Assembly (NCBI GenBank): GCA_036393295.1 | Contig: DASWHF010000176.1 | Span: forward strand, 1-32,725 | DNA length: 32,725 nt | Source: DASWHF01 sp036393295 | GTDB lineage: Bacteria > Pseudomonadota > Gammaproteobacteria > Acidiferrobacterales > UBA6901 | Direction of reading: 5' to 3' | In this document: positions 6,997 through 13,205 of the stretch, one piece after another | How positions within the stretch are numbered: the first letter of the stretch is position 1 | Layout: every line of letters begins with the position of its first letter | Program-made: the position numbers and the translations under genes | Notes under the pieces: generated by a model | Seen by the model: only the letters and a program-made list of their open reading frames with translations | Databases searched by the model: none | What the model was told of the DNA's origin: nothing

Positions 6997-7154
6997 CGGT
7001 CGACGGATCGACTGGCATTTTTCCCTGTACCCGCAGGGTGAAACACGGAAGTGTTTGAAAAATGGAGCAAAGTAAAAATGACATTTTTGCTTTGCGTGGT
7101 TGACGAAGGCCCCTTCCTTTGGGGCAAAAGCCGTGGATCGACTTTTTCAACATC
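6995..7154. repeat. multi-hairpin repeat B, copy 1
   Basis: Shared blocks with the copy at 27839-27958 are GACGGTCGACGGATCGAC plus GGCATT, then AATGGAGCAAAG, CTTTGCGTGG, and a GGAYCGACTTTT...CARCRTC end. Between the blocks lie stems. A small hairpin is at 6998-7013. An 8-bp outer stem (7016-7023 with 7057-7064) encloses two inner hairpins (7024-7037 and 7041-7056), in cloverleaf style. A 13-bp stem pairs 7068-7080 with 7082-7094. A closing GTTGA/TCAAC (7099-7103 with 7147-7151) surrounds a GCCCC/GGGGC hairpin (7109-7125). No protein-coding capacity is evident. It lies between divergent queD and the sulfurtransferase gene and would form part of the latter's leader. Confidence 0.8.
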
Positions 7155-7193
7155 TTGCCAACCCTCGTTGATTCATCGGGTTCCGCAAAGCTC

Positions 7194-8018
7194 ATGAGCG
7201 CACCGCATCTGCCGCTGGTTCTGGAGCCGGCCGACCTCGAAGCCTACCTGCCGGAGCCCGGCCTGCTCATCGTCGATCTCGGCAAACCGGACATCTATGC
7301 GCGCGCCCACGTCCCCGGCGCGGTGCATCTCAACTACGCGCACATCGTCGCGGCGCACCCGCCGGCGGCCGGTCTGGTGCCGGAGGCGGCCCAGCTGTCG
7401 GCGGCGCTGTCTGAAATCGGCTACGCGCCGGACAAACATATCGTGGCCTACGACGACGAAGGCGGCGGCCGCGCCGCCCGGCTGTTGTGGACCCTCGAGC
7501 TGATCGGGCACCGGCGCTATTCGCTGCTCAACGGCGGCCTGCACGCCTGGGTGGGGGAGCGCCGGCCGGTGGACGATCAGCCGGTCACGGCGATACCGAC
7601 CGACCACGCGGTGGTGGTGCCGGCCGAGCATCCGGCGCTCGCCGACCTCGATTATATCCGCCACCATCTCGGCGCGCCGGGGATCGCCCTGGTCGACGCG
7701 CGCAGCGCCATGGAGTTCACCGGCCACAAGCGCTTTGCCGCGCGCGGCGGCCATATCCCCGGTGCGGTCAACGTCGACTGGCTGAGCACCATGGATCAGC
7801 AGAATCACCTGCGGTTCAAACCGGTGGAGGAATTGAAGCAGCGCTACGCGGGGCTGGGCGTGACGCCCGACAAGGAAGTGGTGGTCTACTGCCAGACCCA
7901 CCACCGCTCGGCGCACACGTTTGTTCTGTTGAAGTACCTGGGCTACCCGCGGCTGCGCGGCTACCCGGGGTCCTGGTCGGAATGGGGCAATCGCCCCGAT
8001 ACCCCGGTGGAGGAATGA
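7194..8018 (+). CDS. sulfurtransferase with two rhodanese domains
   Basis: This is a 274-residue tandem-rhodanese protein. The N-terminal domain (about 1-140) has VDLGKPDIYARAHVPGA, and its active-site loop reads AYDDEGGGRAAR, where aspartate replaces the cysteine, as usual for the inactive half. The C-terminal domain (about 150-274) has VDARSAMEFTG, a GHIPGAVNVDW CH2-like motif and active-site loop VVYCQTHHRSAH with the catalytic cysteine. The family transfers sulfane sulfur from thiosulfate or 3-mercaptopyruvate to thiophilic acceptors; the loop CQTHHR does not decide which. ATG 7194 is preferred, although no clear ribosome-binding site precedes it. Repeat B1 ends about 40 nt upstream. Confidence 0.93.
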   Translation: MSAPHLPLVLEPADLEAYLPEPGLLIVDLGKPDIYARAHVPGAVHLNYAHIVAAHPPAAGLVPEAAQLSAALSEIGYAPDKHIVAYDDEGGGRAARLLWTLELIGHRRYSLLNGGLHAWVGERRPVDDQPVTAIPTDHAVVVPAEHPALADLDYIRHHLGAPGIALVDARSAMEFTGHKRFAARGGHIPGAVNVDWLSTMDQQNHLRFKPVEELKQRYAGLGVTPDKEVVVYCQTHHRSAHTFVLLKYLGYPRLRGYPGSWSEWGNRPDTPVEE

Positions 8019-8036
8019 GCCCGGAAAACAAGGGCG

Positions 8037-8054
8037 CAATCCATCCCTGGATTG
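8037..8054 (+). terminator. hairpin after sulfurtransferase gene
   Basis: A 7-bp stem CAATCCA/TGGATTG with a TCCC loop begins 18 nt after the stop codon. It is not followed by a clear T tract, so it is only a possible terminator or 3'-end stabiliser. A second small hairpin (GCCCG/CGGGC, near 8074-8090) follows. Confidence 0.35.
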
Positions 8055-8181
8055 GCTAGCGGACCCCGAATGTAGCCCGCTAACGGGCGCTGAATCCTCG
8101 CGCCCGGGCACCCCAACCGTCGCGGCGCCGCTGCCGGCGGGATTCCCGGCAGGCCGCCGCAGAATACGTATATCGTGCTCG

Positions 8182-8391
8182 CTACAACGGCCCCAGGGCG
8201 TCGGACAGATAGGCGTGATCGCCCCAACCGTCGCTGCGACCCGGCGCGGACTGCTCGCGCAACACATAGACATCGCCCACGTACACCATGGCGGCGACCT
8301 CTTCGAGGCCGGGATGTTCGTCCTCGGCGAGGGAAACCAGGCCGTTGACCCGCTCCACGAGTGACTGTTTCGATCCGATCCAATGCTGCAT
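8182..8391 (-). CDS. small hypothetical protein (69 residues)
   Basis: ATG 8391 is preceded by AAGGGG at a workable spacing, and the frame closes at 8182. The product begins MQHWIGSKQSLVERVNGLVS and continues with acidic and hydrophobic segments (LAEDEHPGLEEVAAMVYVGD), so it is probably a small folded cytoplasmic protein without a signal or membrane helix. I do not recognise it. A longer reading frame extends upstream, but that part is low-complexity. It converges with the sulfurtransferase gene, 163 nt away. Confidence 0.5.
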   Translation of the reverse strand: MQHWIGSKQSLVERVNGLVSLAEDEHPGLEEVAAMVYVGDVYVLREQSAPGRSDGWGDHAYLSDALGPL

Positions 8392-8883
8392 CCGACATCC
8401 CCTTGCGGGCCCTGCCCGCGGGTCATTTCCCTTGCCTGGATAGCAGCAAGGACCGTGCCAGTCGCAAACCGCGGGAAATTCGCCGCTGCCGCACGGCTCG
8501 AACGCGCCGGACTGCCGCGCAGCGTCCAGGCCGCCGACTGCGCGTCGCGCGGACTCAATAAATCGTATCGATACGGTGCTTGGATGCCGGTGCGCGATCC
8601 CCGTCAAAGGGTCGTGGCGTTCGTTGGGCGTATGCGACCGCGGTAGCAGGCCGGGAGCCGCGCGGGTCCACGACCCCCGGCGCGCCGGAGACCGCGACAA
8701 ACCGCCGGCGCGGGGCTATATTTAAGCCATAACAGCGGCCGACCCCGCCGCTTGCGGTACCCCGGCGCAAGCGCGCGACAGCCGTCCGGCATTCTCACCC
8801 AGCGCAGTCCAGGCGGACCCACGACACACCGCCGGCGTGCCGTCTCCCCGGGAGCCGTCGCTGCCGGGCGGACACAGGCACCC
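8392..8883. other. intergenic region, about 490 nt, no convincing gene
   Basis: No open frame here has gene-like composition or a good start. A candidate plus-strand promoter for the gene at 8884 is GCGACA (8694-8699), a 17-nt spacer and TATATT (8717-8722), which would leave a leader of about 155 nt. The TATATTTAA stretch stands out as AT-rich in a GC-rich surround. I see no repeat in it. Confidence 0.5.
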
Positions 8884-10047
8884 ATGAAGTCATTGGCGGC
8901 ATTCTCCAATCTCAACGGCCTGTACATGCTGACGGCCGAAGGCCTGCTCGGCCGGTTCGACGGCGAGCATCGCTTGCACATCGACGACGAGCTGAGCCGC
9001 GCGTTCCGTGATCACAACGCGAGCCTCATCGAGCGTTATCGCCATGCGCCCGATCCGGCCGGTTATCGGCTGGGTGTCATCTATCGCAGCCACCGGCCGC
9101 AGCCCTGGGGGACGGACACGCTGCGGCTCGACGAGGCGATCCTGCGGGAGCTCTACCCCGTGGGCGGCGTCGTCAGCGATACGCTGACCGCCTTCCAGCG
9201 CAAGAACCGCGAGAAGAGCATCTACCGCGGCATGGAACTGCTGCTGGAGTACCAGACCCAGGCGGCGCCGGACGCGGCGGTTTACTGCCCGGTCCTGCTC
9301 GATGCCCGCATCGGGCTCGCGCAGCGTGCCGGCGAGCCGGCCTTGGCTATCGAGGACGCCGACCCCCAGGCGCCGGTGCTCGATCTGCTGAATCTCGTGG
9401 CGCCGATCCCGGTGGTGAAACGCAGCGCGCCCGCGATCACACAGCTCAAGGAGCGGATTCATTCCGGCACGATCAGGAAGGACGAGCGTCGCGCGCACGG
9501 GCTGACACTGATGGACCGCGTCGAGCTGCCCGCTTCCACCGGCGCGGTCGCCGATGCCTTCGACGACCAGCGCGACCAGGCGCTCGATGCGCTGCAGCCG
9601 TCGACACCCTACGTCATCCTCGAGCCCGACAGCCCGGCCGCGGTCGGCCTGCGGGACTCGGGGCTGGTGCAACGCCTGGAGCGCTGGCTGGAACGGCCGC
9701 CGGAACCGGCATCACCGGAGATGATCCGGCGTTTCGTGACCTTCGCCGACCTCGACGCGGAGCGGCTGGCGCTCATCGCATCGCACAGCCTGGTGTTCCG
9801 CGTTCCGGCCGGCGCGCCGCTGCTCGAGCGCGGCAAGCACGATGACTGGAACCTCTATCTGGTGGACGGCGCGGTCGAGCTCGTCGCGGCCGACGGCGGT
9901 CACCGCATCGTGGAGAGCGGCACGGAGAACGCACGCAATCCGATCGCCTTCCTGCGCCCGCGCATGTTCAGCGTCAGCGCCTACACGCGCGTGGCCTTCG
10001 TCTGGATCCACGACAGCATCGTGGCACGGGCGCTGGCGGACTCCTGA
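8884..10047 (+). CDS. hypothetical protein with C-terminal cyclic-nucleotide-binding-like domain
   Basis: This is a 387-residue protein. Residues about 1-270 are mostly helical and charged, with no signal or membrane segment, and belong to no family I recognise. Residues about 285-385 resemble a cNMP-binding beta-roll: FADLDAERLALIASHSLVFR, then PAGAPLLERGKHDDWNLYLVDGAVELVAADGG, then the end VAFVWI. The phosphate-binding cassette is not canonical: where the family has a GE-x-A...PRxAT pattern, this reads NPIAFLRPRMFSVSAYTRV. Ligand binding is therefore doubtful. The start ATG 8884 follows a long leader and has no strong ribosome-binding site. The gene stands alone and is followed by a small hairpin (10063-10081) and the RAYT region. 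Confidence 0.75.
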   Translation: MKSLAAFSNLNGLYMLTAEGLLGRFDGEHRLHIDDELSRAFRDHNASLIERYRHAPDPAGYRLGVIYRSHRPQPWGTDTLRLDEAILRELYPVGGVVSDTLTAFQRKNREKSIYRGMELLLEYQTQAAPDAAVYCPVLLDARIGLAQRAGEPALAIEDADPQAPVLDLLNLVAPIPVVKRSAPAITQLKERIHSGTIRKDERRAHGLTLMDRVELPASTGAVADAFDDQRDQALDALQPSTPYVILEPDSPAAVGLRDSGLVQRLERWLERPPEPASPEMIRRFVTFADLDAERLALIASHSLVFRVPAGAPLLERGKHDDWNLYLVDGAVELVAADGGHRIVESGTENARNPIAFLRPRMFSVSAYTRVAFVWIHDSIVARALADS

Positions 10048-10121
10048 ATTTCTCATCAATTGGCGTGGTGCCCGGCCACGCGTCCGCCGAATGTCATCGA
10101 TATCGGCGGCGCGCACGGCGA

Positions 10122-10145
10122 GCGGGGCTGGAAGCCCCGCCTACA
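10122..10145 (-). repeat. REP sequence C next to RAYT gene
   Basis: Read on the minus strand, this 24-nt repeat starts TGTAGGCGGGGCTTCC and contains an 8-bp stem GCGGGGCT/AGCCCCGC with a 3-nt loop. It lies 4 nt beyond the RAYT stop codon. The same 24 nt occur exactly at 14511-14534. The head GTAG plus hairpin arrangement is the usual form of a REP recognised by a RAYT. Confidence 0.85.
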
Positions 10146-10149
10146 ATTA

Positions 10150-10857
10150 TTATGCTCCCTCGTCGCTGGTCGACGGCGTGCGCCGGCCGCCGCGCGGCAG
10201 CGGGCGCACCCGCCGGTGGAGCTCGGTTTCGATTCCCGCCTGAAAGCGCTCGCCACCCAACGCCCAGCCGGCGTTGGTCGCGTCGCGTATCGCGGCGAGA
10301 TCGCGCGCGTCCAGCTCGCGGCGGCACAGCTCGCGATAGCGCGCCTGGCGTTCCGCCGGCGTGGCGCCGAGCGTCAGGTACTGGGCGTGATCGCGCACCA
10401 CGGGGTCGGCGCGGCCGAGGGCGTGCGCGCCGCAGCTCGACCAGGGATAGTCCGCCGGATCCGCCACCAGGCCGGCGCGCACCGGATTGGTCTCGATGTA
10501 GTGATAGCAGGCCATGAGAAAGTGCTCGACATCGACGACCGTGGCCTTGTAGCGCCCGTCCCAGAGCGGACCGCAGTTCTGGTGCAGCCGGTTGTTGTGG
10601 CGCACGAAACGGCGCCCGACGGTCTGCATCAGTCGCGCCACGCCGTCCGGCAGCTCGGGCGTGACCAGCAGGTGCAGGTGGTCCGGCATGAGCACGTAGG
10701 CGTGCACCGCACAGCGATAGCGCCGGCTGGCAGCCGCCAGGCTGTCGAGAAAGTACCGGCACTCCTGGTCGCTCGCGAACACGCGCCGCCCGCGGCGGCT
10801 GCGGTGAATGACATGCTGGGGTACGCCGGGCAGACGATAGCGCGGCTGACGGGCCAT
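10150..10857 (-). CDS. REP-associated tyrosine transposase (RAYT, Y1_Tnp family)
   Basis: This is a 235-residue HUH-type single-strand nuclease of the IS200/IS605-like Y1 family. It begins MARQPRYRLPGVPQHVIHR. The metal-binding HUH motif is PDHLHLLVTP (His60 and His62). GPLWDGRYKA follows, and the catalytic tyrosine is in YHYIETNPVRAGLV (Tyr120 by family position). The length, the WxGRYK motif and the single-copy setting with an adjoining REP mark it as a RAYT rather than a classic insertion-sequence transposase. These enzymes cleave and join REP hairpins and are thought to spread them. The identical REP at 14511 is its likely substrate. There are no terminal inverted repeats or target duplications around it. 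Confidence 0.93.
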   Translation of the reverse strand: MARQPRYRLPGVPQHVIHRSRRGRRVFASDQECRYFLDSLAAASRRYRCAVHAYVLMPDHLHLLVTPELPDGVARLMQTVGRRFVRHNNRLHQNCGPLWDGRYKATVVDVEHFLMACYHYIETNPVRAGLVADPADYPWSSCGAHALGRADPVVRDHAQYLTLGATPAERQARYRELCRRELDARDLAAIRDATNAGWALGGERFQAGIETELHRRVRPLPRGGRRTPSTSDEGA

Positions 10858-10984
10858 GACTCCGCTTCCTTGGTTGAGAATCGACGCTCCATGTCGGCCG
10901 GATGTTGCGGCCCGACCGACCGATAAGGCCCACCTGCACGGCCTGCCGGCGCGTTCGCCTTGTCCGACGCGCGCGCACGCAACC

Positions 10985-11012
10985 GGCCTCGATCGCGCTC
11001 ACGATCGAGGCC
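10985..11012. repeat. 11-bp palindrome upstream of RAYT gene
   Basis: GGCCTCGATCG at 10985-10995 pairs with CGATCGAGGCC at 11002-11012 around a 6-nt loop. It lies between the RAYT start and the PilZ stop (10858-11103), a stretch without a gene. No T tract follows. It may be a terminator for the PilZ transcript or a RAYT-related hairpin; I cannot tell which. Confidence 0.55.
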
Positions 11013-11103
11013 CTGCGCAACGCGCTCGCCGCGCCCGAACCACACCGGCGGCCCACGGTCGGGACACTCCCCGACGGCGGCCGCCTGTTCTCTAGCAACC
11101 CCT

Positions 11104-11505
11104 CTAGGCGGTGTCCAACAGACTGGTCAGATCGCCGTAAAAGTCCGGATTGTATTTTTGGAATCGTATCGCCACGCCGCCCGGCTCGACGCGCACCACG
11201 TCGGCGGTCACCCGCCGCTCGATCGGCAGACCGGCAAACAGGAAGGGGAATCCGATCTGGATCGCCATACCCGGCTGCAGCCGTTGGTCGCTGAGGCGCA
11301 CGAAGGCGCCGTTGAGACTCATGTCGCGAATCCATCCCCGCCCGAGGCAGGTCAGGAACTCGTTGAGGCTGACGACCAGGCTGACGGGCTTGCGCGGAGA
11401 CTCGCGCTGATCGCTTTCGTGCAGAACCGCGTCCGCCATGCGCGCCAGCCAGTGCGCGTCGTTGGAACCGCGTGCGGCATTCAACTGCTCTTGCTTCCGT
11501 TTCAT
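11104..11505 (-). CDS. PilZ domain protein
   Basis: This is a 133-residue protein with one PilZ domain (about 35-130). The c-di-GMP-binding arginines are in ESPRKPVSL (a shortened RxxxR region), and the second motif is DMSLNGAFVRL (D/N-x-S-x-x-G). Strands GMAIQIGFPF and VTADVVRVEPGGVAIRF complete the barrel. It is a probable cytoplasmic c-di-GMP receptor, for example for motility or exopolysaccharide, but its partner is not shown. The first arginine motif is less regular than in well-studied PilZ proteins, so binding needs testing. ATG 11505 has GGAG 6 nt upstream. An in-frame ATG at 11517 would use that ribosome-binding site as coding sequence. An unusual structured leader precedes it. Confidence 0.88.
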   Translation of the reverse strand: MKRKQEQLNAARGSNDAHWLARMADAVLHESDQRESPRKPVSLVVSLNEFLTCLGRGWIRDMSLNGAFVRLSDQRLQPGMAIQIGFPFLFAGLPIERRVTADVVRVEPGGVAIRFQKYNPDFYGDLTSLLDTA

Positions 11506-11517
11506 AATGCGCTCCAT

Positions 11518-11533
11518 TTCCCGGTACCGGGAA
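11518..11533. promoter_or_regulatory. 16-bp perfect palindrome just upstream of PilZ start
   Basis: TTCCCGGTACCGGGAA is a perfect palindrome that ends 13 nt before the chosen PilZ start codon. In mRNA it would form a stem right next to the ribosome-binding site GGAG; in DNA it could be an operator. The position favours control of translation start. Confidence 0.5.
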
Positions 11534-11581
11534 TTCTGTGGCGTCGCACCCCGTTCGATGCTTGATTATCAGAGTTGGGTT

Positions 11582-11645
11582 GCCGTCCTGACGACGGCCA
11601 GCCGTGACTACGGCTCTCTTTAAGAGGGTCGCCCAGTCCCTGGGC
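11582..11645 (-). ncRNA. structured 5' leader of PilZ gene, possible CsrA/RsmA target
   Basis: In the minus-strand transcript four small stems follow one another: GCCCAG/CTGGGC with a loop of exactly GGA (11631-11645), a CTCTT/AAGAG palindrome (11616-11626), GCCGT/ACGGC (11601-11614) and GCCGTC/GACGGC (11582-11598). Between the putative transcription start and the coding region there are seven GGA triplets, one of them isolated in the hairpin loop. This is the pattern seen in CsrA/RsmA-bound leaders. It does not match the GEMM c-di-GMP riboswitch core that I know. That it is regulatory is an inference. Confidence 0.4.
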
Positions 11646-11665
11646 TCCTTCACATCCTCCGCGGA

Positions 11666-11693
11666 ATTCTAAGTACTTTTTCGATATTTTGAA
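11666..11693 (-). promoter_or_regulatory. putative sigma-70 promoter for PilZ gene
   Basis: Minus strand: TTCAAA (11693-11688), a 16-nt spacer, and TAGAAT (11671-11666). It would start transcription near 11659 and leave a leader of about 155 nt. The local AT-richness is conspicuous against the surrounding GC-rich DNA. Confidence 0.45.
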
Positions 11694-11702
11694 CAGCGCG
11701 AA

Positions 11703-11723
11703 GCGCCACTTGGCGCGTCTTTT
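11703..11723 (+). terminator. small hairpin with T tract
   Basis: A GCGCC/GGCGC stem with an ACTT loop is followed by GTCTTTT on the plus strand. No plus-strand gene lies directly upstream, so its role is unclear. On the minus strand it lies 100 nt beyond the aminotransferase stop, but without a T tract. Confidence 0.25.
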
Positions 11724-11745
11724 ACGCATTTCGTCGCGGCGTGTC

Positions 11746-11766
11746 AAAGGGGTCAGAATAAATCAC
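11746..11766 (+). repeat. possible remnant related to repeat A
   Basis: AAAGGGGTCAGA followed by ATAAATCAC joins two pieces resembling opposite ends of the repeat-A arm (GGGGTCGGA and ATAAATCAC). There is no inverted partner nearby. It lies 58 nt beyond the aminotransferase stop, again at a gene end. It is too short to be certain. Confidence 0.3.
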
Positions 11767-11823
11767 GCTCGCGCGTCGCGTTGGGTGATATTTCCACCCG
11801 GCGACCACGGATACCTCCCTCGC

Positions 11824-12987
11824 TCAGCCGGGCGTGCGCCCGAGGTGACGCGCGATGCGGCGCACGGCCTCGCGCAGCTTGTCGAGGGTGTTGGCATAGG
11901 AGAAACGCACATGCTGCTTCGGGCGGTGACGGCCGAAGTCCAGGCCCGGCGTGATCGCGACACCGGCCTGCTCGAGCAACTCCACCGCCAGGGACTCGCT
12001 GTCGTCGCTCAAGGCGCTGCTGTCGGCATACAGATAGAATGCGCCCTGCGGCGTCACCGGGATCCGGAAGCCCAGATCGCGCAGCGCCGGCAGCAGATAG
12101 TCACGACGCTCGCGGAACACGCGCCGGCGGCGCTCGAGCTCGGCAACCACCGAGGGCTCGAAGGCGGCAAGCGCGGCATGCTGGGCCGGGGTGCTGGCGG
12201 CGAGAAAAATGTTCTGCGCCAGCTTGTCGATGTCCGCGATGTATTCCTCCGGCGCCACCAGCCAGCCCACCCGCCAGCCGGTCATGCCGTAGTACTTCGA
12301 GAAGCTGTTGACCACGAACACCCGGTCGGACAGCATCACGGCGCTGGCCGCCTCGGCGTCGTAGGTCAGGCCGTGATAAATCTCATCGACGATCACGACG
12401 GCACCGCGTGCCTCCGCCAGCGCGATGATGCGCGCCATCTCGGTTGGCGCGATCAGCGTGCCGGTCGGGTTTGCCGGCGATGCCAGCAGCACGGCGCGGG
12501 TGCGCTTCGTCCAGTGCCGTTCGACCAGCTCGGCGGTGAGCTGATAGTCGCTCGCGGCATCCACCGGGATCAGGCCGGGCCGGCCGTCGAACAGGCGCAC
12601 GAAGTGGCGGTTGCAGGGATAACCGGGATCGGCCATCAGCACCGCGTCGCCCGGATCGATCAGCACCCCGAGCAGGAGCTGCAAGGCGCCCGAGGCGCCG
12701 GGCGTGACCGCCACCCGCTCCGGGCCCGGCCGTCCCGGCTCCGGATAGCTCGCGGCGATGGCGGCGCGCAGCGCGGGCAGGCCGAGCGCCGGCGTGTACT
12801 GCGTGCGCCCCTCCTCGAGGGCGCGGATGCCGGCGGCGACGATTTGCGGCGCGGTCGGAAAGTCCGGCTCGCCGATCTCGAGGTGGATGATCGAGCGGCC
12901 CCGCGCCTCCAGCGCGCGGGCGCGCGCCAGGATGTCCATGACGTGGAACGGCTGGATATCGCCCATGCGGGCGGCGACCGGTTTCAT
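11824..12987 (-). CDS. class I/II pyridoxal-phosphate aminotransferase
   Basis: This is a 387-residue fold-type I aminotransferase. IHLEIGEPDFPTAP is the N-terminal substrate-recognition segment, VTPGASGALQLL the cofactor phosphate region, and ASPANPTGTLI carries the conserved NPTG. VIVDEIYHGLTY includes the aspartate that contacts the pyridine nitrogen. NSFSKYYGMTGWRVGW holds the Schiff-base lysine, and VRFSYAN contains the carboxylate-binding arginine. The substrate (aspartate, alanine, or another amino acid) cannot be read from this. I chose ATG 12987 over the TTG 6 nt upstream. The gene is monocistronic and divergent from the cytochrome-porin; the 218-nt region between them holds an FNR-type box. 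Confidence 0.92.
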   Translation of the reverse strand: MKPVAARMGDIQPFHVMDILARARALEARGRSIIHLEIGEPDFPTAPQIVAAGIRALEEGRTQYTPALGLPALRAAIAASYPEPGRPGPERVAVTPGASGALQLLLGVLIDPGDAVLMADPGYPCNRHFVRLFDGRPGLIPVDAASDYQLTAELVERHWTKRTRAVLLASPANPTGTLIAPTEMARIIALAEARGAVVIVDEIYHGLTYDAEAASAVMLSDRVFVVNSFSKYYGMTGWRVGWLVAPEEYIADIDKLAQNIFLAASTPAQHAALAAFEPSVVAELERRRRVFRERRDYLLPALRDLGFRIPVTPQGAFYLYADSSALSDDSESLAVELLEQAGVAITPGLDFGRHRPKQHVRFSYANTLDKLREAVRRIARHLGRTPG

Positions 12988-13018
12988 GGGCAAGCGCTAC
13001 GCCTTTAAGTGGAACGAC

Positions 13019-13033
13019 AGCATGACGCATGCT
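13019..13033. promoter_or_regulatory. short inverted repeat in divergent promoter region
   Basis: AGCATG and CATGCT flank a 3-nt centre (ACG), 32 nt upstream of the aminotransferase start. It could be an operator for that gene. Nothing else supports a specific regulator. Confidence 0.3.
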
Positions 13034-13102
13034 AAAGCGCGCACCGCGCGGCGGCAAGCGCGTCGCTGCGACCCGATGCCGCTGCACGATCGCCGCCGGA
13101 TA

Positions 13103-13116
13103 TTGATGCATATCAA
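13103..13116 (+). promoter_or_regulatory. perfect FNR/ANR-type box
   Basis: TTGATGCATATCAA matches the FNR/ANR consensus TTGAT-N4-ATCAA at every defined position and is fully palindromic. Its centre is about 96 nt before the cytochrome-porin start codon. Activation from a class II position would place the transcription start near 13151, with a leader of about 55 nt. CRP-family relatives such as DNR could use the same site. Confidence 0.75.
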
Positions 13117-13205
13117 GGCGGGTGGTGGTGGCGCGGGGCACACTGTCGGGGCGTCGGCCTCGGCGCGATGCCGGCCGTGATCACCGATCCTGAAAAGGAG
13201 CCTCC

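Noticed and set aside
10858..11103. Insertion-sequence ends around the RAYT gene
   Set aside because: I found no terminal inverted repeats or target duplications. The hairpins present fit a REP/RAYT arrangement, not an IS.
11534..11690. GEMM-type c-di-GMP riboswitch in front of the PilZ gene
   Set aside because: The gene context invites it, but the conserved GEMM core as I know it is absent. I recorded only an unclassified structured leader.
11689..13008. Plus-strand open frame of 439 codons
   Set aside because: It is antisense to the well-supported aminotransferase and has no domain-like sequence.
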